DNA of 64,000 nt from Paraburkholderia sp. BL10I2N1. Its GTDB lineage: Bacteria; Pseudomonadota; Gammaproteobacteria; Burkholderiales; Burkholderiaceae. Below, piece by piece: positions 25,221-34,463 of this stretch; the stretch's first letter is position 1; the number at the start of each line of letters is the position of its first letter. The position numbers were made by a program, and so were the translations under genes. The notes beneath the pieces are model-generated. The model searched no databases and had not been told where the DNA came from. It saw nothing but the letters and a program-made list of their open reading frames with translations. The stretch spans positions 3,472,001 through 3,536,000 of the forward strand of contig NZ_SNWA01000001.1 in NCBI RefSeq assembly GCF_004361815.1. The letters run 5' to 3'.

Positions 25221-28200
25221 TCACGCGCGTCCGATCACCACGACGCGCTGTCCCGCCCGCACCGGAGAACCGGGTGCGACGTACACCTCGTCGACGATGC
25301 CGGAGCACGGTGCAGTGACCGAGATCTCCATCTTCATTGATTCGATGACGAGCAGCACGTCGCCCGCCACGACCGTCGTGCCGGGGTTGACGTGGACCTG
25401 CCACAGATTGCCAGCGAGCTCACTGTCGACTGCGACCTGGTGATCTTCCAGCGGCGTCGTGTCGGTGTCGGCGGCAGGGGCCGGCTCCGGCGCTTCCAGG
25501 GCGCTGCCCGCCTCGTGCCAGCGCTGCCGTTCGGCCTGGAACGCGGCCTGCTGCCGCGTGCGGAACTGGTCGATGTCGTCGGCTTCGCGCTCGAGAAAGG
25601 CCTGATAGTCGGCCAGCGACAGTTCGGTTTCTTCGATTCGCAGCGGGTAACGCCCGAGCGGAAAGTTCTCGCGTATCTGCAGCAGTTCCTCTGCCGGGAC
25701 TTCGTAAAAGCGGATCTGGTCGAAGAAGCGCAACAGATACGGGCGGCCCGCAAAGTCCGCCGTTTGACGAAAGCGATTCCACATCTGCAGCGTGCGTCCG
25801 ACGAACTGGTATCCGCCCGGACCTTCCATCCCATACACGCACAGATAGGCGCCGCCGATGCCCACCGAGTTCTCTGCGGTCCACGTCCGTGCCGGGTTGT
25901 ACTTGGTCGTCACGAGGCGATGGCGCGGGTCGAGCGGCGTCGCAACCGGCGCGCCGAGATACACATCACCAAGCCCCATCACGAGATAACTTGCATCGAA
26001 GACGATGTTCTTCACGGCGTCGATCGAATCGAGATCGTTGATGCGGCGGATGAATTCCAGATTGCTCGGGCACCATGGCGCGTCCTTGCGCACCGTGGTC
26101 ATGTATTTGTCGATGGCGAGCTGACAGGCCGGGTCGTCCCATGACAGCGGCAGGTGCACGACGCGCGACGGCACGCGCAGATCCTGTTGTAGCAGGACAC
26201 GCTGCCAGGTGCTTTCGACCGTGGCGAGCAAGGTGGCGAGCGGCAGACGTTCAGGCTGATAGTGAATCTGCAGCGAGCGGATGCCGGGCGTGAGGTCGAT
26301 CACACCTTCAATGTCGAGCGCCTCAAGCGATTGCATCAGCGCATGGCCGCGAAACCGCAGCACGAGATCGAGTTCGGCCGGGCCGATTTCGAGCAGCAGG
26401 TGCGTATCGCCGGACAGGCGCGCGACGAGCCGCTCGCGATCCGAGCCGATGTCCAGCACGATCGGCGACACGAGCGCAGGCGTTGCGCCGATGCGCGAGG
26501 CGTCGACCGGCGCTGCGTCTGTCTGTGCTTCGAGCATGGCCGTTTCGACGTGGCGGGCCCGGGCGGCGGCACGGGCCGTGTCGATATCGACGGGCACGAA
26601 GCGCACCTTGTCGCCGGCCTTCAGCTGGCCGATCTGCCAGAGGTCCGCCTCGATGATCGTGACCGGACAGACGAAGCCGCCGAGGCTGGGGCCATCGGGG
26701 CCCAGAATCACCGGCATGTCGCCGGTAAAGTCGATCGCACCCACCGCATACGGATTGTCGTGAATGTTCGACGGATGCAGGCCCGCTTCGCCGCCGTCCT
26801 GACGCGTCCATTCCGGTTTCGGACCGATCAGGCGCACGCCGGTGCGGCTCGAGTTGAAATGGATCTCCCATTCGGTCGCAAGAAAGCGGTCGATGTACGC
26901 CGTACTGAAATATTCCGGTGCGCCATGCGGGCCGTAGATCACCCGCAGCACGCGCACGTCCTGCGGTTGCGGCGTGAGTTGGGCGGGCAGTGCTGCGCCC
27001 GCTGCACGGTCAGTGAGTGGCTGAAGGTGCAGTACATCGCCGGCACGCAGCGCGCGGCCGCCATGCCCGCCGAACTGTCCCAGCGTGAATGTGCTTCGGC
27101 TGCCGAGATACTGTGCAACGTCGAGTCCGCCGCGCACGCACAGATACGCGCGCGCGCCCGCGCCGCGAATCGTGCCGAGCGCGAGCGTCGCGCCGGCCGC
27201 GATGTAGAGCGCGGTGTGGAGCGGCTGGGGGATGTCGTCGATCGTGACAGGCAGCGCCGCACCTGTGATGGCGACGACCGCATCGGTATTGAAGCGCAGC
27301 GTCGGGCCACTCATGGTGATCTCGAGCGCGGCAGCGGACGCGTCGTTGTCGAGCAGGCGATTGCCGAGCCGCAACGCGCGGTCGTCCATCGGACCTGACG
27401 GCGGAATGCCTACTGCCCAGTATCCGAGCCGCCCCGGATAATCCTGGACCGTCGTCTGCGTGCCGCCGCTCAACACTTCGAACGTGGTGGCGTGATAGCG
27501 GAGACCTTCGAGGCAACGCGTCCACGGCTCGCCGCTCGCAAATGGCGTGTCGTCGAGTATTTGGCGCAGATAGTCGCGATTCGTCTCGACGCCGTACAAG
27601 CGCGTCGCGCCAAGCGCCGCACCGAGCGCGTGGCGCGCTTCATCGCGCGTCGGCGACCAGGCGATCAGTTTCGCCAGCATCGGATCGAAGTAGGGCGGCA
27701 CCTCGCAGCCGGCTTCGATCCACGTATCGATACGCAGTGTGCGGCCATCGGCAGCGGGGAATGCAACGTCCGTCAGCAGGCCCGGGCTCGGCTTGAATTC
27801 GCGGCCCGGATCTTCGGCGTAGAGGCGCGCCTGGATCGCGTGGCCAGAGGGCCGCAGGTCGCCCATGAGCGTATCGAGCGGCGCCAGCGTACCGGCTGCG
27901 AGTTCGATCATCCAGCGCACGAGATCGACACCCCAGACCTGTTCCGTCACACCATGCTCGACCTGCAGACGCGTGTTCACTTCGAGGAAATAGAAGCGCT
28001 CGGCGAGGCTGTCGTAGACGAACTCGACGGTTCCCGCCGAGCGGTAGCCGACGGCCTTCGCCAGCCGGATCGCCGCGGCGCAAAGCGCGTCGGCCATGCC
28101 GTCGGGCAGGTTCGGTGCGGGCGTCTCCTCCAGCACCTTCTGGTTGCGCCGTTGCACGGAGCAGTCGCGCACGCCCAGCGCGATGGCGTCACCTTTGCCG

Positions 28201-28844
28201 TCGCCGAAGACCTGCACTTCGAGGTGACGCGCACGCTCGATGTACTTTTCGAGAAACACGCCCGCGTCGCTGAAGTTGTTCTGACCAAGGCGCTTCACGA
28301 CGTCGAACTGCGACATCAGTTCATCGACCGAGCGGCACACGCGCATGCCGATGCCGCCGCCTCCTGCCGTGCTTTTCAGCATCACCGGGTAGCCGATGCG
28401 TTCTGCCGCCTCCAGTGCCGCGGCAATGTCGTCGAGCAGACCAGTGCCCTCCAGCATCGGCACGCCCTGCGTCGCGGCGATCGAGCGCGCGGTGTGCTTG
28501 AGCCCGAAAGCCCGTAACTGCCCGGGTGTCGGTCCGATGAACGCGATGCCGGCTGCTTCGCACGCCTGCGCGAAGTCGGCGTTCTCCGACAGGAAGCCGT
28601 AGCCCGGATGAATCGCCTGCACGCGTTCGGCACGCGCGACGTCGAGGATCTTGCCGACGTCGAGATAGGTCGCGCCGGCCGCGCCTTCACCCAGACCGTG
28701 CGCCGCAAAGGCTTCTGTGACGTGCCGGCTCGCGCGGTCGGCTTCGCTGTACACCGCGATGCCCGCTATATCGAGTTCGCGCAGCGTGCGCAGGATGCGG
28801 CAGGCAATCGCGCCGCGATTGGCAATGAGGACTTTCTCGAACAT
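25221..28844 (-). CDS. Biotin-dependent urea/guanidine carboxylase
   Basis: The 1207-residue protein has a biotin carboxylase half (1-450; ANRGAIACRI, the ATP-grasp loop STAGGGGIGM, HPGYGFLSENADFA). KipA- and KipI-like domains (about 480-1060) follow, then a linker and a biotinyl domain with the biotin lysine at about 1171 in ESMKMEI. This is the urea carboxylase architecture. Enzymes found with paired DUF1989 proteins and a guanidine-I riboswitch have been shown in other bacteria to prefer guanidine, giving carboxyguanidine. That context is complete here, so guanidine is the likelier substrate, though urea activity cannot be excluded. The ATG at 28844 is chosen because the biotin carboxylase fold begins at MFEKVLIANRG. 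Confidence 0.92.
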   Translation of the reverse strand: MFEKVLIANRGAIACRILRTLRELDIAGIAVYSEADRASRHVTEAFAAHGLGEGAAGATYLDVGKILDVARAERVQAIHPGYGFLSENADFAQACEAAGIAFIGPTPGQLRAFGLKHTARSIAATQGVPMLEGTGLLDDIAAALEAAERIGYPVMLKSTAGGGGIGMRVCRSVDELMSQFDVVKRLGQNNFSDAGVFLEKYIERARHLEVQVFGDGKGDAIALGVRDCSVQRRNQKVLEETPAPNLPDGMADALCAAAIRLAKAVGYRSAGTVEFVYDSLAERFYFLEVNTRLQVEHGVTEQVWGVDLVRWMIELAAGTLAPLDTLMGDLRPSGHAIQARLYAEDPGREFKPSPGLLTDVAFPAADGRTLRIDTWIEAGCEVPPYFDPMLAKLIAWSPTRDEARHALGAALGATRLYGVETNRDYLRQILDDTPFASGEPWTRCLEGLRYHATTFEVLSGGTQTTVQDYPGRLGYWAVGIPPSGPMDDRALRLGNRLLDNDASAAALEITMSGPTLRFNTDAVVAITGAALPVTIDDIPQPLHTALYIAAGATLALGTIRGAGARAYLCVRGGLDVAQYLGSRSTFTLGQFGGHGGRALRAGDVLHLQPLTDRAAGAALPAQLTPQPQDVRVLRVIYGPHGAPEYFSTAYIDRFLATEWEIHFNSSRTGVRLIGPKPEWTRQDGGEAGLHPSNIHDNPYAVGAIDFTGDMPVILGPDGPSLGGFVCPVTIIEADLWQIGQLKAGDKVRFVPVDIDTARAAARARHVETAMLEAQTDAAPVDASRIGATPALVSPIVLDIGSDRERLVARLSGDTHLLLEIGPAELDLVLRFRGHALMQSLEALDIEGVIDLTPGIRSLQIHYQPERLPLATLLATVESTWQRVLLQQDLRVPSRVVHLPLSWDDPACQLAIDKYMTTVRKDAPWCPSNLEFIRRINDLDSIDAVKNIVFDASYLVMGLGDVYLGAPVATPLDPRHRLVTTKYNPARTWTAENSVGIGGAYLCVYGMEGPGGYQFVGRTLQMWNRFRQTADFAGRPYLLRFFDQIRFYEVPAEELLQIRENFPLGRYPLRIEETELSLADYQAFLEREADDIDQFRTRQQAAFQAERQRWHEAGSALEAPEPAPAADTDTTPLEDHQVAVDSELAGNLWQVHVNPGTTVVAGDVLLVIESMKMEISVTAPCSGIVDEVYVAPGSPVRAGQRVVVIGRA

Positions 28845-28938
28845 GAGAGGACGTGTAAGGCATGGGCGGGCCGTCCCGCCACGTGAGCATGCATGCCGTG
28901 GTCGTCCACGGCGTGTTAGCAATGAAGCTGTCTGGCGT

Positions 28939-29049
28939 TTAGTGTTTTGTCTGCACAGGCGAGGTTGCGGCGCGGTGAATCGGGAAATAGCGTTCCGCGC
29001 GAACCCGCAGCACCTCGTAGATCCAGTCGCGTACGGTCTTCAGTTCCAT
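28939..29049 (-). CDS. Putative 36-residue protein coupled to the DUF1989 gene
   Basis: A 37-codon frame starts with ATG at 29049, inside the last codons of the preceding DUF1989 gene, and overlaps it by ten bases (the stop is at 29040-29042). GGAG lies eight bases before the ATG. The peptide starts [20 protein letters not shown], is basic and predicted helical in its first half, and ends at TAA 28939. The DUF1989-to-carboxylase gap is 195 bases, much wider than other spacings in this operon, and this frame fills more than half of it. Coupled translation is likely if the frame is used. No family was recognised; function is unknown. Confidence 0.45.
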   Translation of the reverse strand: MELKTVRDWIYEVLRVRAERYFPIHRAATSPVQTKH

Positions 29050-29681
29050 ATCAGCAGCTCCGCGGGCGTCGGGTTGTAGGCGTTGCAGGGGTTGTTCAGT
29101 TGCGGACAGTTCGAGATCAGCACGATCACATCCATTTCCGCACGCATCTCGACGTATTTGCCGGGCGCCGAAATTCCGTCTTCGAACGTCAGGCCGCCGG
29201 TCGCCGTCACCGGCACGTTCATGAAGAAGTTGACGTTCGCATTGATGTCGCGCTTCGACAGGCGGCCGTCGTGGGCACAGGCGCGCAGGTAGTTGTCGCG
29301 GCAGCTATGCATGTAGCGCTTTTCGAGCGCATAGCGCACGGTGTTGCTCTCCTGTGCGCAGGCTCCGCCGAGCGTATCGTGACGCCCGCACGTATCGGCG
29401 ACGATGGTCAGCATCGGGTTGCCGAGGTTCGAATACAGCACCGTGCCGGTCGTCAGATACAGGCTTTGCTGACGGCGCAACGTGCGTTGCGCGTCGTAGC
29501 GTTCGCGCGGGTCGGCGAGGCTGTAGAAGAGCGTGTCGACGGCCTGGTTGCCTTCCAGGTCGTGGATGCGCAGCGTCTGGCCGGCCTTGACTTCCTTGAG
29601 CCACGGTTCGCCCGCCGCCAGCGTTTCGCGATAGATCGCATCGGCGGGATTCCTGGTGCTTTCGATGAGCGTTGTCGTCAT
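29040..29681 (-). CDS. DUF1989 protein (urea carboxylase-associated protein 2 type; probable carboxyguanidine deiminase subunit)
   Basis: The 213-residue protein has the UAAP2 pattern: [66 protein letters not shown] and MHSCRDNYL. The conserved Cys/His residues in DTCGxHDT suggest a metal site. In other bacteria two DUF1989 paralogues form the carboxyguanidine deiminase that makes allophanate from carboxyguanidine. Both paralogues are present here. The start at ATG 29681 has GGAG upstream and is preferred over an in-frame TTG at 29699. It follows the other DUF1989 gene by 14 bases. Confidence 0.9.
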   Translation of the reverse strand: MTTTLIESTRNPADAIYRETLAAGEPWLKEVKAGQTLRIHDLEGNQAVDTLFYSLADPRERYDAQRTLRRQQSLYLTTGTVLYSNLGNPMLTIVADTCGRHDTLGGACAQESNTVRYALEKRYMHSCRDNYLRACAHDGRLSKRDINANVNFFMNVPVTATGGLTFEDGISAPGKYVEMRAEMDVIVLISNCPQLNNPCNAYNPTPAELLIWN

Positions 29682-29695
29682 CTGGCGTGCTCCGG

Positions 29696-30400
29696 TCAAA
29701 GAAAGAAGCGTTCAGTGTTGATGAAGCCGCGGACGTTTTCGTCGCACGACGTGCGGCAGAGTTCGGCGACCTGCGGATCGGCGGCGGCCAGCGTGAGCTT
29801 GACGGGCTTCGGCGCGTATTCCGGATTCGGGTCGAGCGGATGCTGGATCGCCGTCAGTACGACAAGCGTGTGCATTGGCGCGTACAGCTCGACGTAGTCG
29901 CCCGCCTTCGAATTGTCCGGCACGAAGCTGAGCGCGCCGGCGTCGGTGACATCGACACGGCTGAACAGGTTCAGCGTCATCAACAGATCGGCGAGGCCGA
30001 GGCCCCATTTGCCGAGTTCGACGAGCAGGTTGTCGGTGCCGTTGCGGAAGAACGCGTTGCGCAATTCCTGATAGCGGCCGCTGCCGAATTTCTGCCGCAC
30101 TTCGTCTGCGTTCGAGACGCCGGTGAGCGTGTCATGCCAGCCGCACGTGTCCGCAACGACGGCTGCGAGCACCCGGCCCATGTCGGAGTACAGGCAGTGA
30201 CCCGCCGTGAGTTTTGCAGTGTGCTGGCACTTGAGCGTATCGGGCAGATTGAGGCGTTCGCTTGTCTCCGCGGCGTTGACCATCATCACGCTCACGTTGG
30301 CGCCGCCGCGCAGATCGGTGATCCGCAGCGATTGCCCACGCTTGACAATGAGCGACGTATGACCGCCGCCGGGAACCGTTTCTTCCAGTAGATAATCCAT
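29696..30400 (-). CDS. DUF1989 protein (urea carboxylase-associated protein 1 type; probable carboxyguanidine deiminase subunit)
   Basis: The 234-residue protein has the UAAP1 pattern: [50 protein letters not shown] and [12 protein letters not shown]. It is the partner of the DUF1989 protein encoded next to it. The two together, downstream of a guanidine riboswitch, fit a heteromeric carboxyguanidine deiminase releasing ammonia and allophanate. It starts 13 bases after the ABC ATPase stop, so it is in the same transcript. Catalytic assignment is by family and context; the active-site residues are not proven here. Confidence 0.9.
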   Translation of the reverse strand: MDYLLEETVPGGGHTSLIVKRGQSLRITDLRGGANVSVMMVNAAETSERLNLPDTLKCQHTAKLTAGHCLYSDMGRVLAAVVADTCGWHDTLTGVSNADEVRQKFGSGRYQELRNAFFRNGTDNLLVELGKWGLGLADLLMTLNLFSRVDVTDAGALSFVPDNSKAGDYVELYAPMHTLVVLTAIQHPLDPNPEYAPKPVKLTLAAADPQVAELCRTSCDENVRGFINTERFFL

Positions 30401-30412
30401 GTTGCGTTTCCC

Positions 30413-31204
30413 TTAAGCCGGAATCACATCGGCACGCGATGCGCCTTCCACCACGGCCTGCGCCATGTGAAGGGACGATATCGAGTCGCGGCTGTGGTCG
30501 AGTGGAATGTTGTACGTGATGCGCGCACCGTAAGCCTGCGGCGCGTGCGGATCGACGCGCACCTTGTCGAATACCAGCACGCGGCTGCCGAGCGCGAAGC
30601 CTTCCTTCAGATCGTGCGTCACCATGAAAATCGTCAGGCCCGTTTCGCGCCACAGCGTGAGCAGCAGGTCGTGCATGTCCCGGCGAATGCCTGGATCGAG
30701 CGCGCCGAACGGCTCGTCGAGCAGGAGCACGCGCGGCTTCATCACCAGCGCCTGCGCAATCGCGAGACGTTGCTGCATGCCGCCGGACAGTTGATGCGGG
30801 TACTTGTCGAGCGCGGCGCCAAGACCCATACGCTCGAGCATCGACACGGCTTCGTCCTGCGCTGCGCGACGCCGCGCGCCGAAGAGACGCCCGGTGAATA
30901 TCGCCTGCGGCAGTTCGAGCCCGAGCAGCACGTTGCGCATGACGCTCAGATGCTCGAACACCGAATAGCGTTGAAACACCACGCCGCGATGTGCATCCGG
31001 TTCACCGGGCAACGGCTCGCCGTCGAGCCGGATCTCGCCGCGCGTCGCGCGTTCCTGGCCGAGCAGCAGGCGCAGGAACGTCGACTTGCCGCATCCCGAG
31101 GCGCCCACCATCGAACAGAATTCACCTTGCCCGATCGTCAGATTGATCCGCTCCAGCACGACCTGTTCGCCGTACTCTTTCCAGACGTTACGGACTTCGA
31201 TCAT
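30413..31204 (-). CDS. ABC transporter ATP-binding protein (guanidine/urea-type uptake)
   Basis: The 263-residue nucleotide-binding subunit has Walker A GASGCGKST (near 34-42), signature LSGGMQQRLAIAQAL (near 138) and Walker B VLLLDEPFGALDP (near 158), followed by the His-switch VTHD (near 194). It is of the NitT/TauT/SsuB type that energises uptake of small nitrogen or sulfur compounds. Its ATG overlaps the permease stop by four bases (ATGA), so translation is coupled. A longer in-frame extension upstream runs through the permease gene and is not real. The likely substrate is guanidine, inferred from the riboswitch. Confidence 0.93.
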   Translation of the reverse strand: MIEVRNVWKEYGEQVVLERINLTIGQGEFCSMVGASGCGKSTFLRLLLGQERATRGEIRLDGEPLPGEPDAHRGVVFQRYSVFEHLSVMRNVLLGLELPQAIFTGRLFGARRRAAQDEAVSMLERMGLGAALDKYPHQLSGGMQQRLAIAQALVMKPRVLLLDEPFGALDPGIRRDMHDLLLTLWRETGLTIFMVTHDLKEGFALGSRVLVFDKVRVDPHAPQAYGARITYNIPLDHSRDSISSLHMAQAVVEGASRADVIPA

Positions 31205-32016
31205 CGTGAGCCTCCGCCGTACCACGGGAACGCCCATTTCGTGAGGCGCCGCAACGCTTCGTCCATCAGCCAGGCGAGCAGCGTGATCCACATCACGTAA
31301 GGCAGGATCACGTCCATGGCGAGATAGCGGCGCACGAGGAAGATGCGATAGCCGAGGCCGTCCGTCGATGCGATCGCTTCGGCGGCGATCAGGAAGAGCC
31401 ACGCAGAGCACAGCGACAGCCGCAACGCGACGAGGAGCCGCGGCAACAGTTGCGGCACGATCACGCGCAGCATCAGCGTCCAGCTGGTGGCGCCGAGTGT
31501 CTGCGCCTTCACCCACAGCTCGTTCGGAATTTCGCGGGCGCGCTGCTGAAGATCGCGGATCATCATCGGCGTGATGCCGATGACGATCAGCACGACCTTC
31601 GACAGTTCGTCCAGCCCGAACACGATGAAGAGGATCGGCAGCACGGCGAGCGGCGGGATCATCGAGATTACCGTGATGAACGGAGAGAGCGTCGCCGTGA
31701 CGAGCGGAATGCTGCCCGTCAGGATGCCCGCCACGAGGGCGATCGCCGCGCTGACCACAAGACCGATGCCAAGGCGCCGCAGGCTCGACGCCGTGTCTGC
31801 CCACAGCAGATACTCGCCGGTACGCCGGTCCTCGGTGAAGGCGAACTGTCTGACCGCGTCGCTCATTTGCGTCGCGCTCGGCAGCAGCTTGTCCTCAGGG
31901 TTCGCCGCGAGGCGCAGCGACGATCCCGTGAAGTACACCGCGACCAGCACGATGAACGGCATGAGCAGCAGCATTAGCGCGCCGCTGCGTCCTGGATGTC
32001 GGTTGATGAGTCGCAT
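31201..32016 (-). CDS. ABC transporter permease
   Basis: The 271-residue inner-membrane permease has about six hydrophobic helices. The cytoplasmic EAA loop, ELWVKAQTLGATSWTLMLRV, lies near residues 166-185, where it docks on the ATPase. It belongs to the SsuC/TauC-like BPD_transp_1 family. It lies 31 bases after the binding-protein gene and overlaps the ATPase start by four bases, so the three form one uptake system within the guanidine-responsive operon. Confidence 0.93.
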   Translation of the reverse strand: MRLINRHPGRSGALMLLLMPFIVLVAVYFTGSSLRLAANPEDKLLPSATQMSDAVRQFAFTEDRRTGEYLLWADTASSLRRLGIGLVVSAAIALVAGILTGSIPLVTATLSPFITVISMIPPLAVLPILFIVFGLDELSKVVLIVIGITPMMIRDLQQRAREIPNELWVKAQTLGATSWTLMLRVIVPQLLPRLLVALRLSLCSAWLFLIAAEAIASTDGLGYRIFLVRRYLAMDVILPYVMWITLLAWLMDEALRRLTKWAFPWYGGGSR

Positions 32017-32047
32017 GTCGGACTGCCTCGTGGTTCAGGGGCGTGAT

Positions 32048-33115
32048 CTAGAGCTTGCCGTCCGCGGCCAGCCGTACGTAGGTCGGATCGAAGCGCAGCT
32101 TGACGTTGCTCTTGCTGCCGACGATCACGCCCTTGTCGAAGGCCATGCCGACCGTGTTCGCGTCAGGCGCGCCCTGGCCGAGCAGGCCATGGTCGAACGA
32201 GAACTTCGCGACGCGCGTCATGGTTTGCGGCAGGCTCGGGCTGGTGGCGAAGTCGAGCGCGGCCTTCGGGGTGTAGAAGAGCGCCGTGGTCGAGAGCTGG
32301 CCCTTGAAGCCCGCGAGGTCGGTGCCGGAAGCCTTGGCCATCGACGTCAAGGCAGCCGTGCTGCTGGCGTTATTCGCATGCATCAGCGCGACCATTTCGA
32401 ACCATGCGCCGGTGAGCGCCTTGCCGAGCGCCGGATTGTCCTGAAGCGTCTTCGTGTTGACGACCATCATGTCCATGATTTCGCCGGGGATCTTGCTGGA
32501 ATCGAAGACTTCGGTGACGTTCGGCTGCCCCTTCAGGTCGGCGAGCATCGGGTTCCACGTGACGGCCTGCCTGACGGTGGGTGTGGCGAACGCGGCCGAG
32601 ATGTCCGCATCTGATGTGTTGACAACCTTCAGGTCGCGCTCGCTCAGGCCGGCCGATTCGAGCGCCCGCGCGAGCAGATAGTGCGAAACGGAGAACTCGA
32701 CCAGATTGACCGGCTGGCCTTTGAGGTCCGCGATCTTCTTGCCGTTGCCCTTGATGAGCACGCCGTCGTTGCCGTTCGAGTAGTCGCTGATGATGAGCGC
32801 GGTGGAGTCGACGCCGCCGGTGGCGGGAATCGTCAGTGCGTCCATATTGGTCATCGCGCAGCCATCGAACTTGCCGGCGGTGTACTGGTTGATCGATTCG
32901 ACGTAGTCGTTGAGCTGGACGACATCGACATTGATGCCGTATTTCTTTGCCCACTTCGAGACGATGCCCTGGGTTTTGGCTTCGCCCCATGGCATCCAGC
33001 CAGCGTAGATGGTCCAGCAGACCTTGAAGTCCGTGCGCCCGGCGGCAAACGTTGGGGTGGAGGCGAGAATGGAGAGAGCGGTGACGGCAGCAGCGAAGAG
33101 ACGGAGCTTGCGCAT
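32048..33115 (-). CDS. ABC transporter periplasmic substrate-binding protein (annotated elsewhere as putative urea-binding)
   Basis: The 355-residue protein has an N-terminal signal peptide (MRKLRLFAAAVTALSILAS, cleavage after FAA). The mature part has the type II binding-protein fold of the putative urea ABC transporter family, with FKVCWTIYAGWMPWGEA at the first strand. It would capture the ligand in the periplasm for the downstream permease. It is the first gene after the guanidine-I riboswitch, which makes guanidine the probable ligand. The ATG at 33115 is preferred because GAGGT precedes it and the signal peptide starts there; upstream in-frame sequence overlaps the riboswitch. Confidence 0.92.
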   Translation of the reverse strand: MRKLRLFAAAVTALSILASTPTFAAGRTDFKVCWTIYAGWMPWGEAKTQGIVSKWAKKYGINVDVVQLNDYVESINQYTAGKFDGCAMTNMDALTIPATGGVDSTALIISDYSNGNDGVLIKGNGKKIADLKGQPVNLVEFSVSHYLLARALESAGLSERDLKVVNTSDADISAAFATPTVRQAVTWNPMLADLKGQPNVTEVFDSSKIPGEIMDMMVVNTKTLQDNPALGKALTGAWFEMVALMHANNASSTAALTSMAKASGTDLAGFKGQLSTTALFYTPKAALDFATSPSLPQTMTRVAKFSFDHGLLGQGAPDANTVGMAFDKGVIVGSKSNVKLRFDPTYVRLAADGKL

Positions 33116-33169
33116 GAAGTTGACCTCGGGTTGACGGGTTATCGACGGCAGGAGCGGCGCGACTTCTCG

Positions 33170-33285
33170 CGTTCTCTCCCGGGCTTTTATCCCGCCGTGT
33201 AACCTCGCCTGAGGTCGACAACTCTCGGACCAGCGTCCGCTTCGCATGACGCGATGCAGACCGGAACCCTAGTCGTCCATTGCAA
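33170..33285 (-). promoter_or_regulatory. Guanidine-I (ykkC) riboswitch
   Basis: Read on the minus strand, the leader contains all three conserved blocks of the guanidine-I aptamer in order. CTAGGGTTCCG is at 33272-33262, TGGTCCGAGAG at 33232-33222 and ACACGGCGGGATAAAAGCCC at 33200-33181, followed directly by GGGAGA. A variable hairpin separates the first two. The aptamer ends about 60 bases before the binding-protein start. No T-run follows, so control may act on ribosome access; the GAGGT Shine-Dalgarno lies in this stretch. Binding of guanidine to this class turns expression on. It would control all downstream genes to atzF. Confidence 0.96.
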
Positions 33286-33300
33286 ATTGTGACTACTAAA

Positions 33301-33749
33301 CCGGATGTAGCGCCGGCTCCTGGGAGGCTTGAAAAGCGAGAACTGTGCCATGCAATGTACTGCCGTGTGCAGGGCGTCTGGCGCGATGGCGATGCCCTGA
33401 ATCGAGGCAGCGGCGCCATGAACAGGCGCCGCGATGCCCGGCAATGGTGCAGGTTGGGGCGGGCCGTCCGTTACCGCATCGGACGGTCTGTGCAGTGGTG
33501 GTGCGAGCAATCTGCGCCGGCGGTCACGCTGCGCGGTGACGACGCGCGGCGCGGGCATGCCCGACCAGGACAGGACCTTCCGGTTGCCCGTGACGCCGCA
33601 GCGCCTGCTGCGCCGTCATGTCCTTGAGCGTGGGATATTCGTAAGAGAAATTATTTGTCTCCTCGTGGAATAAATTCACACGATTGATGTTTAGTCCGTG
33701 TGGTCCGCAGCACGCCGCGGCAAACTTTACAGTCCTGCATGGAGCATCC
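33301..33749. other. Intergenic region upstream of the guanidine operon and the exported-protein gene
   Basis: The 449-base divergent region lies between the riboswitch (minus) and a secreted-protein gene (plus). It should hold the promoter of each. AT-rich sequence around 33640-33710 is the likeliest promoter zone for the plus-strand gene. Short open frames exist on both strands but none has a convincing ribosome-binding site and protein-like composition. Confidence 0.4.
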
Positions 33750-34364
33750 ATGTCTATCCGCCTGAAACTTGGTATTACGCTCGTCACCCTGGCTTTCGCC
33801 GGTGCCTCACTCGCCCAGACCCCGGACGTCAAACCGACGCGTATTCGCGGTGAGATCGCCGCCTTCGAGGGCGATGTCCTGAAGGTGCATCGCCGCAGCG
33901 GCGATACCGTTTCGATCGAAGTGAAACCCACCGCTGGCGTGTCGGCCGTCAAAGCCCTGCGGCTTGCTGACATCAAGCCGGGCACGTTCATCGGCACAGC
34001 CGCCACGACCGGCGCGGACGGCAGGCTGACCGCAACCGAGGTGCTTGTCTTTCCGGAATCCGCGCGTGGCTCGGGTGAAGGTCACTATGCCTGGGACCTC
34101 GGTCCCAACAGCTCGATGACGAACGCGAACGTCGACGCGGTCGTCGAGGGTGCGAGCGGCCGCGATCTGAAGCTGTCGTACAAGGGCAGCAGCAACGTGG
34201 TGACTGTCCCGCCCAATGCTCCCGTCGTGACCTTCACGCCGGCCGACCGTATCGATCTGACGCCGTGCAAGAAAGTGTTCGTCGTCGCGACAGCCGCCTC
34301 GCCGGGCACTTTTGTCGCGCAACGCGTCATAGTCGAAAAGGACGGCGTCGCTCCGCCGATGTAA
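33750..34364 (+). CDS. Exported protein of unknown function (DUF5666-like)
   Basis: The 204-residue protein has a clear signal peptide (MSIRLKLGITLVTLAFAGASLAQ) and a mature part of repeated beta strands. IRGEIAAFEGDVLKVHRRSGD and a second copy-like segment (VDAVVEGASGRDLKLSYKG) suggest two small OB-like beta domains as in DUF5666 proteins. It should be periplasmic. The ATG at 33750 is chosen because GGAG precedes it and the signal peptide starts there. The ligand and role are unknown. It is convergent with the flavoprotein gene. Confidence 0.72.
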   Translation: MSIRLKLGITLVTLAFAGASLAQTPDVKPTRIRGEIAAFEGDVLKVHRRSGDTVSIEVKPTAGVSAVKALRLADIKPGTFIGTAATTGADGRLTATEVLVFPESARGSGEGHYAWDLGPNSSMTNANVDAVVEGASGRDLKLSYKGSSNVVTVPPNAPVVTFTPADRIDLTPCKKVFVVATAASPGTFVAQRVIVEKDGVAPPM

Positions 34365-34463
34365 TTGCCGGTTGTGGGTGGACTGCCCGCCTCGTGGCGA
34401 CCCGCGGGGCGGCGGTGCCTGTCGGTTGTCAGCGCGGCGGCGCCGTCTTCGATCAGATACGCA

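Noticed and set aside
28845..29040. Second riboswitch in the gap before the carboxylase gene
   Set aside because: None of the conserved ykkC blocks occur there; the gap is better explained by a small overlapping frame.
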